Below are positions 1 to 8,603 of a stretch of 64,000 nucleotides of DNA, in pieces (position 1 is the stretch's first letter; the number at the start of each line of letters is the position of its first letter). The translations under genes were made by a program, and so were the position numbers. Location of the stretch: contig NZ_JBNPXC010000001.1 of NCBI RefSeq assembly GCF_050433505.1, positions 62,001-126,000 on the forward strand. The letters are read 5' to 3'. Below the pieces are notes generated by a model. It had not been told where the DNA came from, did no database searches, and saw only the letters and a list, made by a program, of their open reading frames with translations. The DNA comes from Methanobacterium_D oryzae (GTDB lineage Archaea; Methanobacteriota; Methanobacteria; Methanobacteriales; Methanobacteriaceae).

Positions 1-2
1 AC

Positions 3-74
3 CTCTCAAGTGTCCAAGTTTGTGTAAATGAAGGTATTGGACAAGGTGCTTACTTCCAGAAAACTGCATCATGA
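3..74 (+). CDS. C-terminal tail of a cut-off gene, possibly QueD
   Basis: An open frame enters from the left edge and ends at TGA (72-74). It gives 23 residues ending in GQGAYFQKTAS. A gene directly before queE is often queD (6-carboxytetrahydropterin synthase), and the tail resembles the last strand of that family, but it is too short to prove it. The stop lies 16 bases before the queE start I chose, with a GGTGG in between, which supports that start and suggests an operon. Confidence 0.35.
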   Translation, partial: LSSVQVCVNEGIGQGAYFQKTAS

Positions 75-90
75 TCTGGTGGTCAAACAA

Positions 91-789
91 ATGAAAACCC
101 ATATAAATGAGGTATTCTCAAGCATTCAAGGCGAAGGTAAACTAATTGGAAGAAGACAAGTCTTTATAAGATTTTCTGGATGTAACCTTGATTGTAATTA
201 CTGTGATACACCACAGAGTAGAGACCCTAATTTTGGAAATCTTTATTCAGAAAATGAACTTTTTAATACTGTAGATAACTTAATAACTCCTGATTTTCAT
301 TCTATTTCACTTACTGGCGGCGAACCATTACTACACGCTGATTTTATAAAATCTTTTTTAGAAAAACATAATTTTAGTGCACTATTAGAAACTAACGGTT
401 CATTACCCAACGAATTAAACAAAATATTACACTTAATTTCGTATGCATCTGTAGATATTAAACTACCTGAACATTGTTCAGTTTCTAACTGGGATAATCT
501 ATTTATGAATGAATTAGAATCACTAAATCTATTAATAGATGAGGGAATAAATACATATTGTAAGGTAGTTATATTGCCCTCTACGAAAGTTGACATGATA
601 AGTTCAATATCATCAAAGACACGTGATGAAATTTCAGATATTTCAAAACTATCAATGGTAATTCAACCAGCATCACCACTTAAACAATGGGATAATAATA
701 AGAAGCTGTTTGAAATTTCTGAAAAAGCAGGAGAATACATGGACGTATTAACAATACCACAAGTTCATAAAATTCTTAGAATACGGTAG
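91..789 (+). CDS. queE: 7-carboxy-7-deazaguanine synthase-like radical SAM protein
   Basis: A radical SAM enzyme of about 232 residues that converts carboxytetrahydropterin to 7-carboxy-7-deazaguanine, the precursor of archaeosine in archaeal tRNA. It has the N-terminal VFSSIQGEG signature of QueE, the cluster motif C31-x3-C35-x2-C38 and a GGEP motif near residues 76-79. I start at ATG 91 because GGTGG (78-82) is well spaced and the protein then begins MKTHINEVFS. An upstream in-frame ATG at 28 would overlap the preceding frame and add 21 atypical residues. It is followed 12 bases later by a CBS gene with a GGAGG site. The family call is strong; the substrate is inferred from the family. Confidence 0.85.
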   Translation: MKTHINEVFSSIQGEGKLIGRRQVFIRFSGCNLDCNYCDTPQSRDPNFGNLYSENELFNTVDNLITPDFHSISLTGGEPLLHADFIKSFLEKHNFSALLETNGSLPNELNKILHLISYASVDIKLPEHCSVSNWDNLFMNELESLNLLIDEGINTYCKVVILPSTKVDMISSISSKTRDEISDISKLSMVIQPASPLKQWDNNKKLFEISEKAGEYMDVLTIPQVHKILRIR

Positions 790-801
790 GAGGTTTTTAA
801 A

Positions 802-1368
802 ATGGAAATGGAAACAAATGTAACAGTAAAAGATGCAATGACAACAAGTGTGATTACAGTAAAGTCTGAAAACAGTGTAGCAGATGCTGCTTTTTTAATG
901 GCTCAAAACGAAGTGGGTTGTCTAATCGTGAAAAACAACGGGGAACCTGAAGGGATAATCACAGAAAGTGATATAATAAACAAAGTTGTTGCCAAAGACA
1001 TTAAAGCCAGTTCCATAAGTGTTGATGAAATAATGACTAAAAACCTCATAAAAATCGATCCTGGGAGAGAATTGAACGAAGCTGCAAGATTCATGTCAAA
1101 AATGAACATAAGAAGACTGGCTGTTGTAAAAGATGGAATGCTTAATGGCATATTAACTGCAAAAGATATTATGGCGGTTTCTCCAGAACTAACAGAAATT
1201 CTCGTTGAAAATGCAAGAATGGAAAATCAAATGGATTATCAAAATATTGAAAATCCAGTTCCTGGAGTTTGTGAAGCATGCGGAAACTTTATGGATTATT
1301 TAGACGAAATAGATGGAAAATTCGTCTGCGAAGAATGTAAAGAAGATTTAGAAGGTGATTTAACTTGA
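802..1368 (+). CDS. Two-CBS-domain protein with C-terminal zinc ribbon
   Basis: First of five consecutive CBS genes. Two CBS domains lie at about residues 8-60 and 72-125. They are followed by a linker and a Cys4 zinc-ribbon-like tail (C157-x2-C160 and C176-x2-C179). CBS pairs (Bateman modules) usually bind adenosyl ligands such as AMP, ATP or SAM; the ligand cannot be read from sequence. GGAGG at 789-793 sits well before the ATG. The stop codon overlaps the next start by four bases (TTGA), so the two are probably translationally coupled. There is no catalytic domain, so a sensor or adaptor role is inferred. Confidence 0.85.
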   Translation: MEMETNVTVKDAMTTSVITVKSENSVADAAFLMAQNEVGCLIVKNNGEPEGIITESDIINKVVAKDIKASSISVDEIMTKNLIKIDPGRELNEAARFMSKMNIRRLAVVKDGMLNGILTAKDIMAVSPELTEILVENARMENQMDYQNIENPVPGVCEACGNFMDYLDEIDGKFVCEECKEDLEGDLT

Positions 1369-2177
1369 ACAATGTTGAAGATGTTATGACACCAAATCCG
1401 ATTACAGTTTCTGTAGATACCTATGCAACAAAAGTAAGGTCAATTTTAAGGGATGAAAGCTTTAGATGTGTTCCTGTAGTATCTGGAAATCATCTGGAAG
1501 GTATAATAACCCGTGGAGATATGATGAATATCTCTGCAACAAAATCAAATATTGAAGCCCGGGGAATTATGGAAACCCCAAAAGTTATTGCAACACCAGA
1601 AATGGATGTTGGAGAAATTGGAAAAAAATTAATAAATGCTGACGTTGTTCAAGCCCCTGTTACAGAATCAAGCGATAATATGGACCTTATAGGCATAATA
1701 AGTGTTGCAGATATCCTTGAAAATTTACTAAAAAGAGATGCAAATCCCAGAAATCAGAATGTTGGTGAAATAACAACTAAAAATGTTGTTATATGTAATT
1801 ATGATGATCCCGTTTCTAAAATATGGGATAAAATGGATGATACTGGCTTTTCAGGCCTTCCTGTAATTAAAAAGAAGAAGATAATAGGCATATTAACTCG
1901 AAAAGATATTATGAACTCAAGTCATGTTAGAATATCTAAAGAAGGAGGAATTAAGACATCTACAAAGGTAGAAAGTATTATGAGGACTCCTCCTATTGTC
2001 ATTACAGCAGATAAGGATATCAGAGAAGCCGCGAAGTTAATGGTTAAATATAACATTGGAAGGTTACCTGTTGTTGACAATCCAATTTACATCAAAAAAG
2101 AACCTGAAAGAGCAAGAGAAGCTGATCTTGTTGGAATAGTTGCAAGAGAAGATGTTCTAGGATCGTATATACTTTGA
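1365..2177 (+). CDS. Four-CBS-domain protein
   Basis: A 270-residue protein made only of four CBS domains, each opening with the typical V-x-x-I/V-M start (about residues 4-55, 66-122, 127-178 and 200-270). The start is TTG at 1365, preceded by GGTG at about 1354 and overlapping the upstream stop. The fourth domain carries a charged insert between its two halves. Two Bateman modules in tandem can form a disc-like nucleotide-binding unit. No enzyme domain is attached; the ligand and partner are unknown. Confidence 0.85.
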   Translation: MNNVEDVMTPNPITVSVDTYATKVRSILRDESFRCVPVVSGNHLEGIITRGDMMNISATKSNIEARGIMETPKVIATPEMDVGEIGKKLINADVVQAPVTESSDNMDLIGIISVADILENLLKRDANPRNQNVGEITTKNVVICNYDDPVSKIWDKMDDTGFSGLPVIKKKKIIGILTRKDIMNSSHVRISKEGGIKTSTKVESIMRTPPIVITADKDIREAAKLMVKYNIGRLPVVDNPIYIKKEPERAREADLVGIVAREDVLGSYIL

Positions 2178-2259
2178 TTTTTAAAACTACCACTCTGGAA
2201 TTGAATCATATAAATTTATTTTTTAGACATTATAGTTTATTTTCATAAGAGGTGTACTG

Positions 2260-3201
2260 ATGAGAAGAAAAGAACTAATAAATGTAGTAAAATCTAGAGA
2301 AAGAGCTCCACTGGAGTTTGAAACCCATATAGCAGAACATGATGGCGATATTATGAGTATTGCCAAAAAAAAAGTAATTACAGTACCTCAAAGCGCTACC
2401 ATTAAAGAAGCTGCTGAAATAATGGTAAAAAACAAATTTAGGAGGCTCCCCATAACCGATGCTGGAACCGGGAAAATTCGTGGAATTGTAACATCCATGG
2501 ACATACTGGACTTTTTAGGCGGGGGAGACAAATACCAAATTTTAGAAAAAAAACACGATGGCAATTTCCTATCTGCCATAAATGAACCTGTAAAAGAGAT
2601 TATGACACGTGATGTTGAAGTTTTAAGTAATAAAAACTCAATAGTGGATGCCGTTTCTAAAATGCTTGAAAAGGAAGTTGGCGCATTTCCAGTAGTTGAT
2701 TCAGACGAAAACATTGTGGGAATAGTATCAGAAAGAGATTTTACTTTCCTTCTTTCAGGAGTTTTAACTGATGAAGTCGTTGAAGATTTCATGACCACAT
2801 CTCTAATAAAAACTACTCCTGGAACCAGAATAGAAGGTGCAACTAAAATAATGGTTAGAAACAAATTAAGGAGAATCCCTGTAACTGGAGAAGAAAGAAA
2901 AACACCTCATCCAGAAAATGATAAACTTGTAGGAATTATTACAGCAACAGATATCCTTAAATTCTTTGGTAACAGTACTGCATTTGAAAAAATAATCACA
3001 AATAACGCAGAAGAAGTCTTAAACACTGCAATAGCCGATATAATGCAGAAAGATGTGATTAAAACAAATACCTACACCAGATTAGGTGATGTATGTACTA
3101 TAATGGAAACTAAAGGTATCGGAGGATTACCTGTAGTTAGAGATAATGAATTACTAGGCATAATTACAGAAAGCGATATTCTAAGAGCAATAAGTGGATA
3201 A
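2260..3201 (+). CDS. Four-CBS-domain protein
   Basis: A 313-residue protein with about 30 charged N-terminal residues, then four CBS domains (roughly 35-90, 110-165, 173-240 and 255-312). AGGTG five bases before ATG 2260 sets the start. An 82-base AT-rich gap separates it from the previous gene and could hold a promoter (TTTATT-rich sequence near 2205-2240), so this may start a second transcript. The ends of domains two to four match the consensus G-I-I-T/V-E/T-D closely. Its function beyond ligand sensing is not visible. Confidence 0.85.
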   Translation: MRRKELINVVKSRERAPLEFETHIAEHDGDIMSIAKKKVITVPQSATIKEAAEIMVKNKFRRLPITDAGTGKIRGIVTSMDILDFLGGGDKYQILEKKHDGNFLSAINEPVKEIMTRDVEVLSNKNSIVDAVSKMLEKEVGAFPVVDSDENIVGIVSERDFTFLLSGVLTDEVVEDFMTTSLIKTTPGTRIEGATKIMVRNKLRRIPVTGEERKTPHPENDKLVGIITATDILKFFGNSTAFEKIITNNAEEVLNTAIADIMQKDVIKTNTYTRLGDVCTIMETKGIGGLPVVRDNELLGIITESDILRAISG

Positions 3202-3232
3202 TAATAAAGAATTAATGGCTTTAGGTGATATG

Positions 3233-4072
3233 ATGAAAGTTGATGAAGTAATGAATGACGAAGTAATTTTAATTCAAGAAAACGAACAGGTAAATCACGC
3301 CAGAAACTTAATGCTCAAACATGGGCTTAGCAGAGTCATAGTAGTAGATAGGGAAGATAATCCAGTTGGAATTGTTACAGAACGAGATTTAAGCCGTAAA
3401 TTAAGAGGGAATGGTCCTGCATGGAAAAGGAGGCCAATTGACACAATTGCCATCAGAAGAGTGATGAGTAATGGCCTTATAACCATTGATATCGATGCAG
3501 ACTTAAGAGAAGCTGTCGAAACCATGCTCCAGAAAAAAATAAGTTCTGTTCCTGTTATTGATGAGGAAGGGCTTGCAGGAATAGTTACAAAAACAGACTT
3601 AATGAAATTTTATGCGGGAAAATTTAAAAATAGATGGAAAGTTTCAGACTTAATGACCAAAGATGTGGTGACTGTAAACCAAAACCATACTTTAAATCAT
3701 GTTATAAGTGTGATGGATGAAAATAATGTTGAAGGAGTAGTTGTAATGTTCGATAGTGAAATTGCAGGCATTATTACTCCCGCAAATATTTCTTTTGCAC
3801 AAGTAGATGATCCTGACACAGGCGTTAACGTTGAAAAAGTCGTCTTTGTAAGACAAACTATTGAAGGTGAAGATAAAAGAAAAGTTAAAGAGCTGATGCT
3901 AACAGCAGAAGATATAATGAACGAGGAATTTGTAACCATTGGTGCAGATGTGGATGCAGTTGAAGCTGCAAAATTAATGTATGACAATGAAATTAGCCAT
4001 ATTCCTGTTGTTGAAGATGAAAATCTAGTTGGAATAATTACAAGGACTGATATAATTAAAGGGATTCAATAA
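3233..4072 (+). CDS. Four-CBS-domain protein
   Basis: A 279-residue protein made of four CBS domains (about 1-52, 74-125, 138-190 and 225-279). An in-frame GTG at 3194 overlaps the previous gene. ATG 3233 is preferred because AGGTG (3223-3227) lies exactly five bases before it and the protein then begins MKVDEVM, as CBS-only proteins do. The third domain has a degenerate second half (IITPANI where the others have the GIITxxDI ending), so it may not bind ligand. It probably shares a transcript with the preceding gene. Confidence 0.82.
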   Translation: MKVDEVMNDEVILIQENEQVNHARNLMLKHGLSRVIVVDREDNPVGIVTERDLSRKLRGNGPAWKRRPIDTIAIRRVMSNGLITIDIDADLREAVETMLQKKISSVPVIDEEGLAGIVTKTDLMKFYAGKFKNRWKVSDLMTKDVVTVNQNHTLNHVISVMDENNVEGVVVMFDSEIAGIITPANISFAQVDDPDTGVNVEKVVFVRQTIEGEDKRKVKELMLTAEDIMNEEFVTIGADVDAVEAAKLMYDNEISHIPVVEDENLVGIITRTDIIKGIQ

Positions 4073-4112
4073 GTAGTTAAATTGAGTTTATATTTCAAGT
4101 GAGGGATAAAGT

Positions 4113-4934
4113 ATGCATGTAAAAGATATAATGAGCTCTGAAGTTGTAGTTGTAGATAAAGACCAGAATATTCACGATGCATTAAAACTCATGAAAAAAA
4201 ATAAAGTTTCAAGGTTAGCTGTTGTAAATGGGCCTGGAAGAAACAATAAAGAACTTGTAGGGATTATAACAGAGAAAGATATTGCACTTAGACTTGGATC
4301 ATCAAAATATGGTAATCTTGCCCCTTCACATTTCCATGTGTCCACTGTGATGAGTCCAGATCTAATAACAGTAGAAAGTAACCAAAACATTGGCAATGCT
4401 GCAAAAATGATGATTGACAATAAAATCGGAGGAATACCTGTTGTAGATAATGGAGAATTAGTAGGTATTGTAACAAAAACCGATTTCATTAAAACATGCC
4501 AAGGAGTACCATATACAGATAATATCATAAAAGATAGGATGAAAACAAACTTAATGACCATCAAACCCCAAGATAGGCTTGTTCATGCAAGAAGAATGAT
4601 AATTGATGAAAATGTAGGAAGACTCCTTGTTATTGATGGTGACAGTATTGAAGGGATTATAACTGCCAAAGATATAGCATGTTCAATGGTATCATTTAGA
4701 AAAGTCGTTCCTGACAAATATCAATCTGCAAGAATTAGAAATCTCATTGTAGAGGACATAATGACCCAGAATGTGAGAACAATTGAAGAAAATGCTACAT
4801 TAGCTGATGCTTCAACAATGATGATTGAGGAAAACTTCAGCGGAATACCAGTTATGAATGACGAGGGCATTGCAGGGATAATTACAAAAACAGACATCAT
4901 GAACTTTATCGTGGAATTGGAGGAGGTCCACTGA
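4113..4934 (+). CDS. Four-CBS-domain protein
   Basis: Last of the five CBS genes: 273 residues and four CBS domains (about 1-60, 68-122, 127-180 and 212-270). GAGGG precedes ATG 4113. Its 3' end contains GGAGGAGGT (4919-4927), which is ideally placed for the next reading frame, so this gene and the RNA ligase gene are linked without any gap. The five CBS proteins are similar to one another in motif wording, which suggests repeated duplication. Confidence 0.85.
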   Translation: MHVKDIMSSEVVVVDKDQNIHDALKLMKKNKVSRLAVVNGPGRNNKELVGIITEKDIALRLGSSKYGNLAPSHFHVSTVMSPDLITVESNQNIGNAAKMMIDNKIGGIPVVDNGELVGIVTKTDFIKTCQGVPYTDNIIKDRMKTNLMTIKPQDRLVHARRMIIDENVGRLLVIDGDSIEGIITAKDIACSMVSFRKVVPDKYQSARIRNLIVEDIMTQNVRTIEENATLADASTMMIEENFSGIPVMNDEGIAGIITKTDIMNFIVELEEVH

Positions 4935-6188
4935 ATTTTAGCCGAAATTAAATGTCCAAATTGTAATTCAAAGATGAACATAGATTGGAGGAGAAATAAC
5001 TCCCTCACCAACTTTTTTTTTCATTGTTCCTCTTGTGATATAGAATCAAGAGTGATTATAGAAGATTTTTTAGATAAAAAACTTCAAAAAATTCTCAATG
5101 TAAAGGCAGAAAAGCTAAATAATGCCATTGAAAAGGGAATTATCAAATTCTTTGAGTTTCACGGCTTTCCAGCGTTACAATTTAAAAAAGGCGTTGGAAA
5201 CATAGAAGACGGTACCGTAATTTATTTTAGAGACAAAATAGAAGTCATAAGAGGGTTTCCAAAAACCCGGCGAACCTTAATGCTTTCTCCAACACTTAAG
5301 AACCATTTTAAGGACAAAATTGTTATTGAAGAAAAGATGAATGGATATAATGTCCGCATAGCATCTATTGGTGATGAAATAATTGCCCTCACAAGACGAG
5401 GTTATGTATGTCCTTATACAACCAAAAAAGCCGTTCAAATAATGGATTTAAATGAATTCTTTAATGATAACCCTGACCTTGTGATTTGTGGAGAAATGCT
5501 TGGAACTGATAACCCATATGTATCCCATTATTATGAAGAAATTGGATCCCTTGGGTTCAGAGTGTTTGATATACGCAAAAAAATCTCGAATGAACCGATT
5601 AGTACCAAAGAAAAGCAAAATATTCTTAAAAAATATGGTCTGCCTGCAGTAAGGGTTCTTGGAACATATAATATTACTGAAGCTCCATCCAAAATAAAGG
5701 AGATAATTAAAGAAATTGGTGAGGCCAATAGAGAAGGCATAGTGATGAAGGATCCAGAGATGATAATTTCTCCCCTAAAATACACTTCGTCTGAGGCACA
5801 TGCCGATGAAATAAGTTACGCATTCACATTTCCATTTGATTTTGGAAAAGATTTCTTCTTTAGCCGAGTGATAAGAGAAGGTTTTCAAGCTTATGAAATG
5901 GAAGAAAATGAAGAAGAGCTTCAAAAAAGGGCGCATAGGCTTGGAGAAGCAATATTATATTCAATGGTGGATACAATTAAAAATGTATCATCTGGAAATC
6001 AGGCAGTTGAAGATATGGTGATCGATGTTGAAAATGAGGAAGAAGCTGAAGCTTTCCTGCGCCACCTGCATGATCTTGGAGTTTATGCTCTAATTACTAA
6101 ATTTGAAGATAAAAAAGCAATTATTAGAAGAATTCACCAGTCTACAACCGATAAAATCAATAATTTCTTAAATGGTGGATTGTATTAA
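4935..6188 (+). CDS. ATP-dependent RNA ligase with N-terminal zinc ribbon
   Basis: The archaeal Pab1020/MthRnl family of homodimeric RNA ligases has a nucleotidyltransferase core. Motif I is visible as EEKMNGYNVRI; the nucleophilic lysine is about residue 121 counted from ATG 4974. A GEMLG motif follows, and then a helical C-terminal domain. The frame stays open upstream of ATG 4974 back to a stop at 4932-4934. That stretch completes a zinc ribbon: C-x2-C upstream and C-S-S-C just after. GGAGGAGGT at 4919-4927 lies seven bases before ATT 4935, so I extend the gene to this unusual start. A conventional annotation would begin at 4974 and lose half the ribbon. Family members ligate RNA 5'-phosphate to 3'-hydroxyl ends and can circularise RNA; the in vivo target is unknown. 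Confidence 0.8.
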   Translation: MLAEIKCPNCNSKMNIDWRRNNSLTNFFFHCSSCDIESRVIIEDFLDKKLQKILNVKAEKLNNAIEKGIIKFFEFHGFPALQFKKGVGNIEDGTVIYFRDKIEVIRGFPKTRRTLMLSPTLKNHFKDKIVIEEKMNGYNVRIASIGDEIIALTRRGYVCPYTTKKAVQIMDLNEFFNDNPDLVICGEMLGTDNPYVSHYYEEIGSLGFRVFDIRKKISNEPISTKEKQNILKKYGLPAVRVLGTYNITEAPSKIKEIIKEIGEANREGIVMKDPEMIISPLKYTSSEAHADEISYAFTFPFDFGKDFFFSRVIREGFQAYEMEENEEELQKRAHRLGEAILYSMVDTIKNVSSGNQAVEDMVIDVENEEEAEAFLRHLHDLGVYALITKFEDKKAIIRRIHQSTTDKINNFLNGGLY

Positions 6189-6309
6189 AAATTAATTTTA
6201 TTTTTTTATAAGTTTTAAATAGGATGATCACATAAATCAGAATATTTCATGGAAAATTTGAATATTTACTTTAAAATTATGAATTATTTAGAGTTAAGGA
6301 AAATAAATT

Positions 6310-7128
6310 ATGTCAAAAAAACGTATAGGGTTTTTAGGGCCTCCTGGGACATATGCAGAAGAAGCAGCATCAAAAATTGAAGGTGAGTTAATAGCTTTTG
6401 ACTCAATTATGGAAGTCTTAGATGCCGTCCAAAATGAAATAATTGATATTGGCGTTGTTCCAATTGAAAATTCAATAGAAGGCCCTGTTGGAGTAACCCT
6501 TGATCTTCTTGTTCATGATTATGATTTAAAAATTAATAGAGAGATAATTTTACCAGTTAGTCATAATTTACTCTTAAATGAAGGGGCTTCAATTGAAGAT
6601 ATAGAATTGATATATTCTCATGCCCAAGCGCTATCACAATGCCGTAAATTCATTGAAAAGATAGGTGCAAAACCCGTGGCAACTCCAAGCACTTCTGGAG
6701 CTGCTAAAATCGCTAAAGGAAAAAATAATGCTGCTGCAATTGGAACAGGGCGTGCAGCGGAACTATATGGCTTAAAAATTGCAGCTTCTGATATTCAAGA
6801 TTATGATGACAACTCAACACGTTTTGTTGTTTTAGGTAAACATGATCATGCTCCTACTGGACATGACAAAACTTCAATTGCATTTTCGTTACTTGAAGAT
6901 AGGCCTGGCGGTCTTTATGATGTTCTTGGCCCGTTTTGTAAATGTGATATCAATTTGACTAAAATTGAGTCACGGCCTTCCAAAAAAAAGCTTGGAAATT
7001 ATATCTTTTTTATCGATTTTGAGGGTCATAAAGAGGATAAAAATATCAAGGATGTTTTAAATACCATAAAAACAAAAGTATCATATGTCAAGATCCTCGG
7101 ATCATATCCTATTGAAGGAGATGATTAG
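6310..7128 (+). CDS. pheA: Prephenate dehydratase
   Basis: Converts prephenate to phenylpyruvate in phenylalanine synthesis. This is the monofunctional archaeal form: 272 residues with no chorismate mutase domain. The dehydratase domain begins GFLGPPGTYAEEAA and contains the NSTRF motif with the catalytic threonine (about residue 175). A C-terminal ACT domain (about 192-268) holds the ESRPSKK loop that binds phenylalanine in this family, so feedback inhibition is expected. The site upstream is weak (TAAGGA). The 3' end overlaps the next gene by eight bases. Confidence 0.93.
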   Translation: MSKKRIGFLGPPGTYAEEAASKIEGELIAFDSIMEVLDAVQNEIIDIGVVPIENSIEGPVGVTLDLLVHDYDLKINREIILPVSHNLLLNEGASIEDIELIYSHAQALSQCRKFIEKIGAKPVATPSTSGAAKIAKGKNNAAAIGTGRAAELYGLKIAASDIQDYDDNSTRFVVLGKHDHAPTGHDKTSIAFSLLEDRPGGLYDVLGPFCKCDINLTKIESRPSKKKLGNYIFFIDFEGHKEDKNIKDVLNTIKTKVSYVKILGSYPIEGDD

Positions 7129-7804
7129 AATAACTATTAAAAGGGAAAGAATTATTAAGAGCCTTAAAGAGCTTGAAAGAGAATATAAGGCAGGTAAAAT
7201 ACCAGAAAGGCATTATAATGCCCAAAAGCAGCGTTTGAATGAACAGCTTGAAGCTTTTGAAGTTGCAAATAGAGTTAGAAGGCTTCAAGGTAAAGAGACA
7301 GTTGAAGCTCCTGTGGATGAAAGTGTTGATGAAGAAGAACAGGAAAATGAAGAATTATTTAAAAAATATATTACATCTCCTGGTCTTAAAGAAAAGAAAC
7401 TTGAATCAAAAAAACCAAAGGGAATGTCTCAAAATAAAATGATTGCTGCTTCTCTTTTAGCTGTAGCGTTTATTATTGGTATTGGATTTGGTGTTTTTAC
7501 ACTGGATTTATCAACTGATAATTCCAGCGCTTTATATACTAATGATAGTGCGTTTCCCCCATTTGTAGTTAATAACACTACAAACATGACTAACACCACT
7601 AATACAACCAAAAACATGACTAACACAACTAAACTGAACACCACAGTAACCAAACCTAAACCAACTACAAATACTAACACAAACACTTCTACTAAACCTA
7701 AACCAACCACTCCCGAACCAAACACACCTACCCCAGATACTCAAGAAACTGCAGCGGGAGATCCTTCAGAAACAAAAACCAATACCAAATCAAATATAAC
7801 GTAA
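7121..7804 (+). CDS. Single-pass membrane protein with Thr/Asn-rich outer tail
   Basis: Not a recognised family. From about residue 5 there is a charged helical region (KERIIKSLKELEREYKAGKIPERHY) resembling a short coiled coil. An acidic linker follows, then one membrane segment around residues 105-127 (MIAASLLAVAFIIGIGFGVF). The rest is a Thr/Asn/Lys/Pro-rich tail with several N-x-T sites, as expected for an external, possibly glycosylated stalk. The start is uncertain. GAAGGAG (7114-7120) directly abuts ATG 7121, too close for a normal site, so initiation may lie at 7124-7136. The gene overlaps pheA and ends at a clear terminator. Confidence 0.65.
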   Translation: MIRITIKRERIIKSLKELEREYKAGKIPERHYNAQKQRLNEQLEAFEVANRVRRLQGKETVEAPVDESVDEEEQENEELFKKYITSPGLKEKKLESKKPKGMSQNKMIAASLLAVAFIIGIGFGVFTLDLSTDNSSALYTNDSAFPPFVVNNTTNMTNTTNTTKNMTNTTKLNTTVTKPKPTTNTNTNTSTKPKPTTPEPNTPTPDTQETAAGDPSETKTNTKSNIT

Positions 7805-7818
7805 ATACCTTAATTTAA

Positions 7819-7851
7819 AGGGATTTAAAAATCCCTAAACACTTATTTTTT
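7819..7851 (+). terminator. Hairpin plus T-run terminator
   Basis: AGGGATTT and AAATCCCT form an eight-pair arm set (7819-7836), followed within ten bases by a run of nine or more T. It ends the pheA-membrane protein transcript. Confidence 0.7.
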
Positions 7852-7997
7852 TTAAACAACAATTATTATATTGATTTTTTATAAAATAAACAAAATCACT
7901 GTTAATATCGATTTATATCTCTATATTATTTTATTTAATAAAATAGAAAACTATATATTTGTTTTTTTGATGATATACATAAAAAGAGGATGATAAA

Positions 7998-8552
7998 TTG
8001 AAAAAATATTTACTTATCTTAATTTTACTCTCTGCTGTAGTTACAGCATCTGGATGTACAGATGGAGGTAACCAGACAGAAAATACTACCCTAAATCAAA
8101 CCAATACCTACAGTGGAGATGATTTTACTGTTAACTATCCTCAAGACTGGGAACAGTTATCAAGTAAAGCCCAAAACAGCGTAGTAGCTTTTGGAGACCC
8201 AAATTCAGCAGATGGTAATGGAAACGTTCAAATCAACGTTGTAATCCAAAAAGTAGTTAAACCTAACGGTACAACTCTGCAGCAATATTTCAATGCAACA
8301 TACACTCAATTTGCATCTCAAAACCTCGGTTATCAACCAATATCAGAAGGAAATATCACTGTAAATGGAGTTACAGCTCTTGAAAATGTTTATAAAATAA
8401 ATTCAGGCACTGCTAAGCAGCAAAGAGCAGTATGGATTGAAAAGAAAAATTTACCAGTTGTATATATAATACTATGCAGCGCCCCAGTTTCAGATTATAA
8501 CGCGCAACAACAAAACTTCGACATGATAGTAAACAGTTTTAAATTAATTTAA
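7998..8552 (+). CDS. PsbP-like lipoprotein
   Basis: A secreted lipoprotein of 184 residues. The signal peptide ends in a lipobox (TASGC, cysteine near residue 20), then comes an Asn/Thr-rich spacer and a domain typical of PsbP-related archaeal proteins (FTVNYPQDWEQLS near the start, FDMIVNSFKLI at the end). The start is TTG 7998 with GAGGATGA upstream. It is one of four paralogues in 6 kb with the same opening and closing motifs. The fold relates to the photosystem II PsbP family, but the role in methanogens is unknown. Confidence 0.75.
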   Translation: MKKYLLILILLSAVVTASGCTDGGNQTENTTLNQTNTYSGDDFTVNYPQDWEQLSSKAQNSVVAFGDPNSADGNGNVQINVVIQKVVKPNGTTLQQYFNATYTQFASQNLGYQPISEGNITVNGVTALENVYKINSGTAKQQRAVWIEKKNLPVVYIILCSAPVSDYNAQQQNFDMIVNSFKLI

Positions 8553-8603
8553 TCCCATATATTTTATAAGAATTAATTTTTATTCAAATTACTTGGTGGT
8601 AAA

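Noticed and set aside
7429..7744. Minus-strand frames of about 70-98 codons opposite the Thr/Asn-rich tail
   Set aside because: Valine- and glycine-rich shadows of a low-complexity threonine/asparagine repeat on the other strand.
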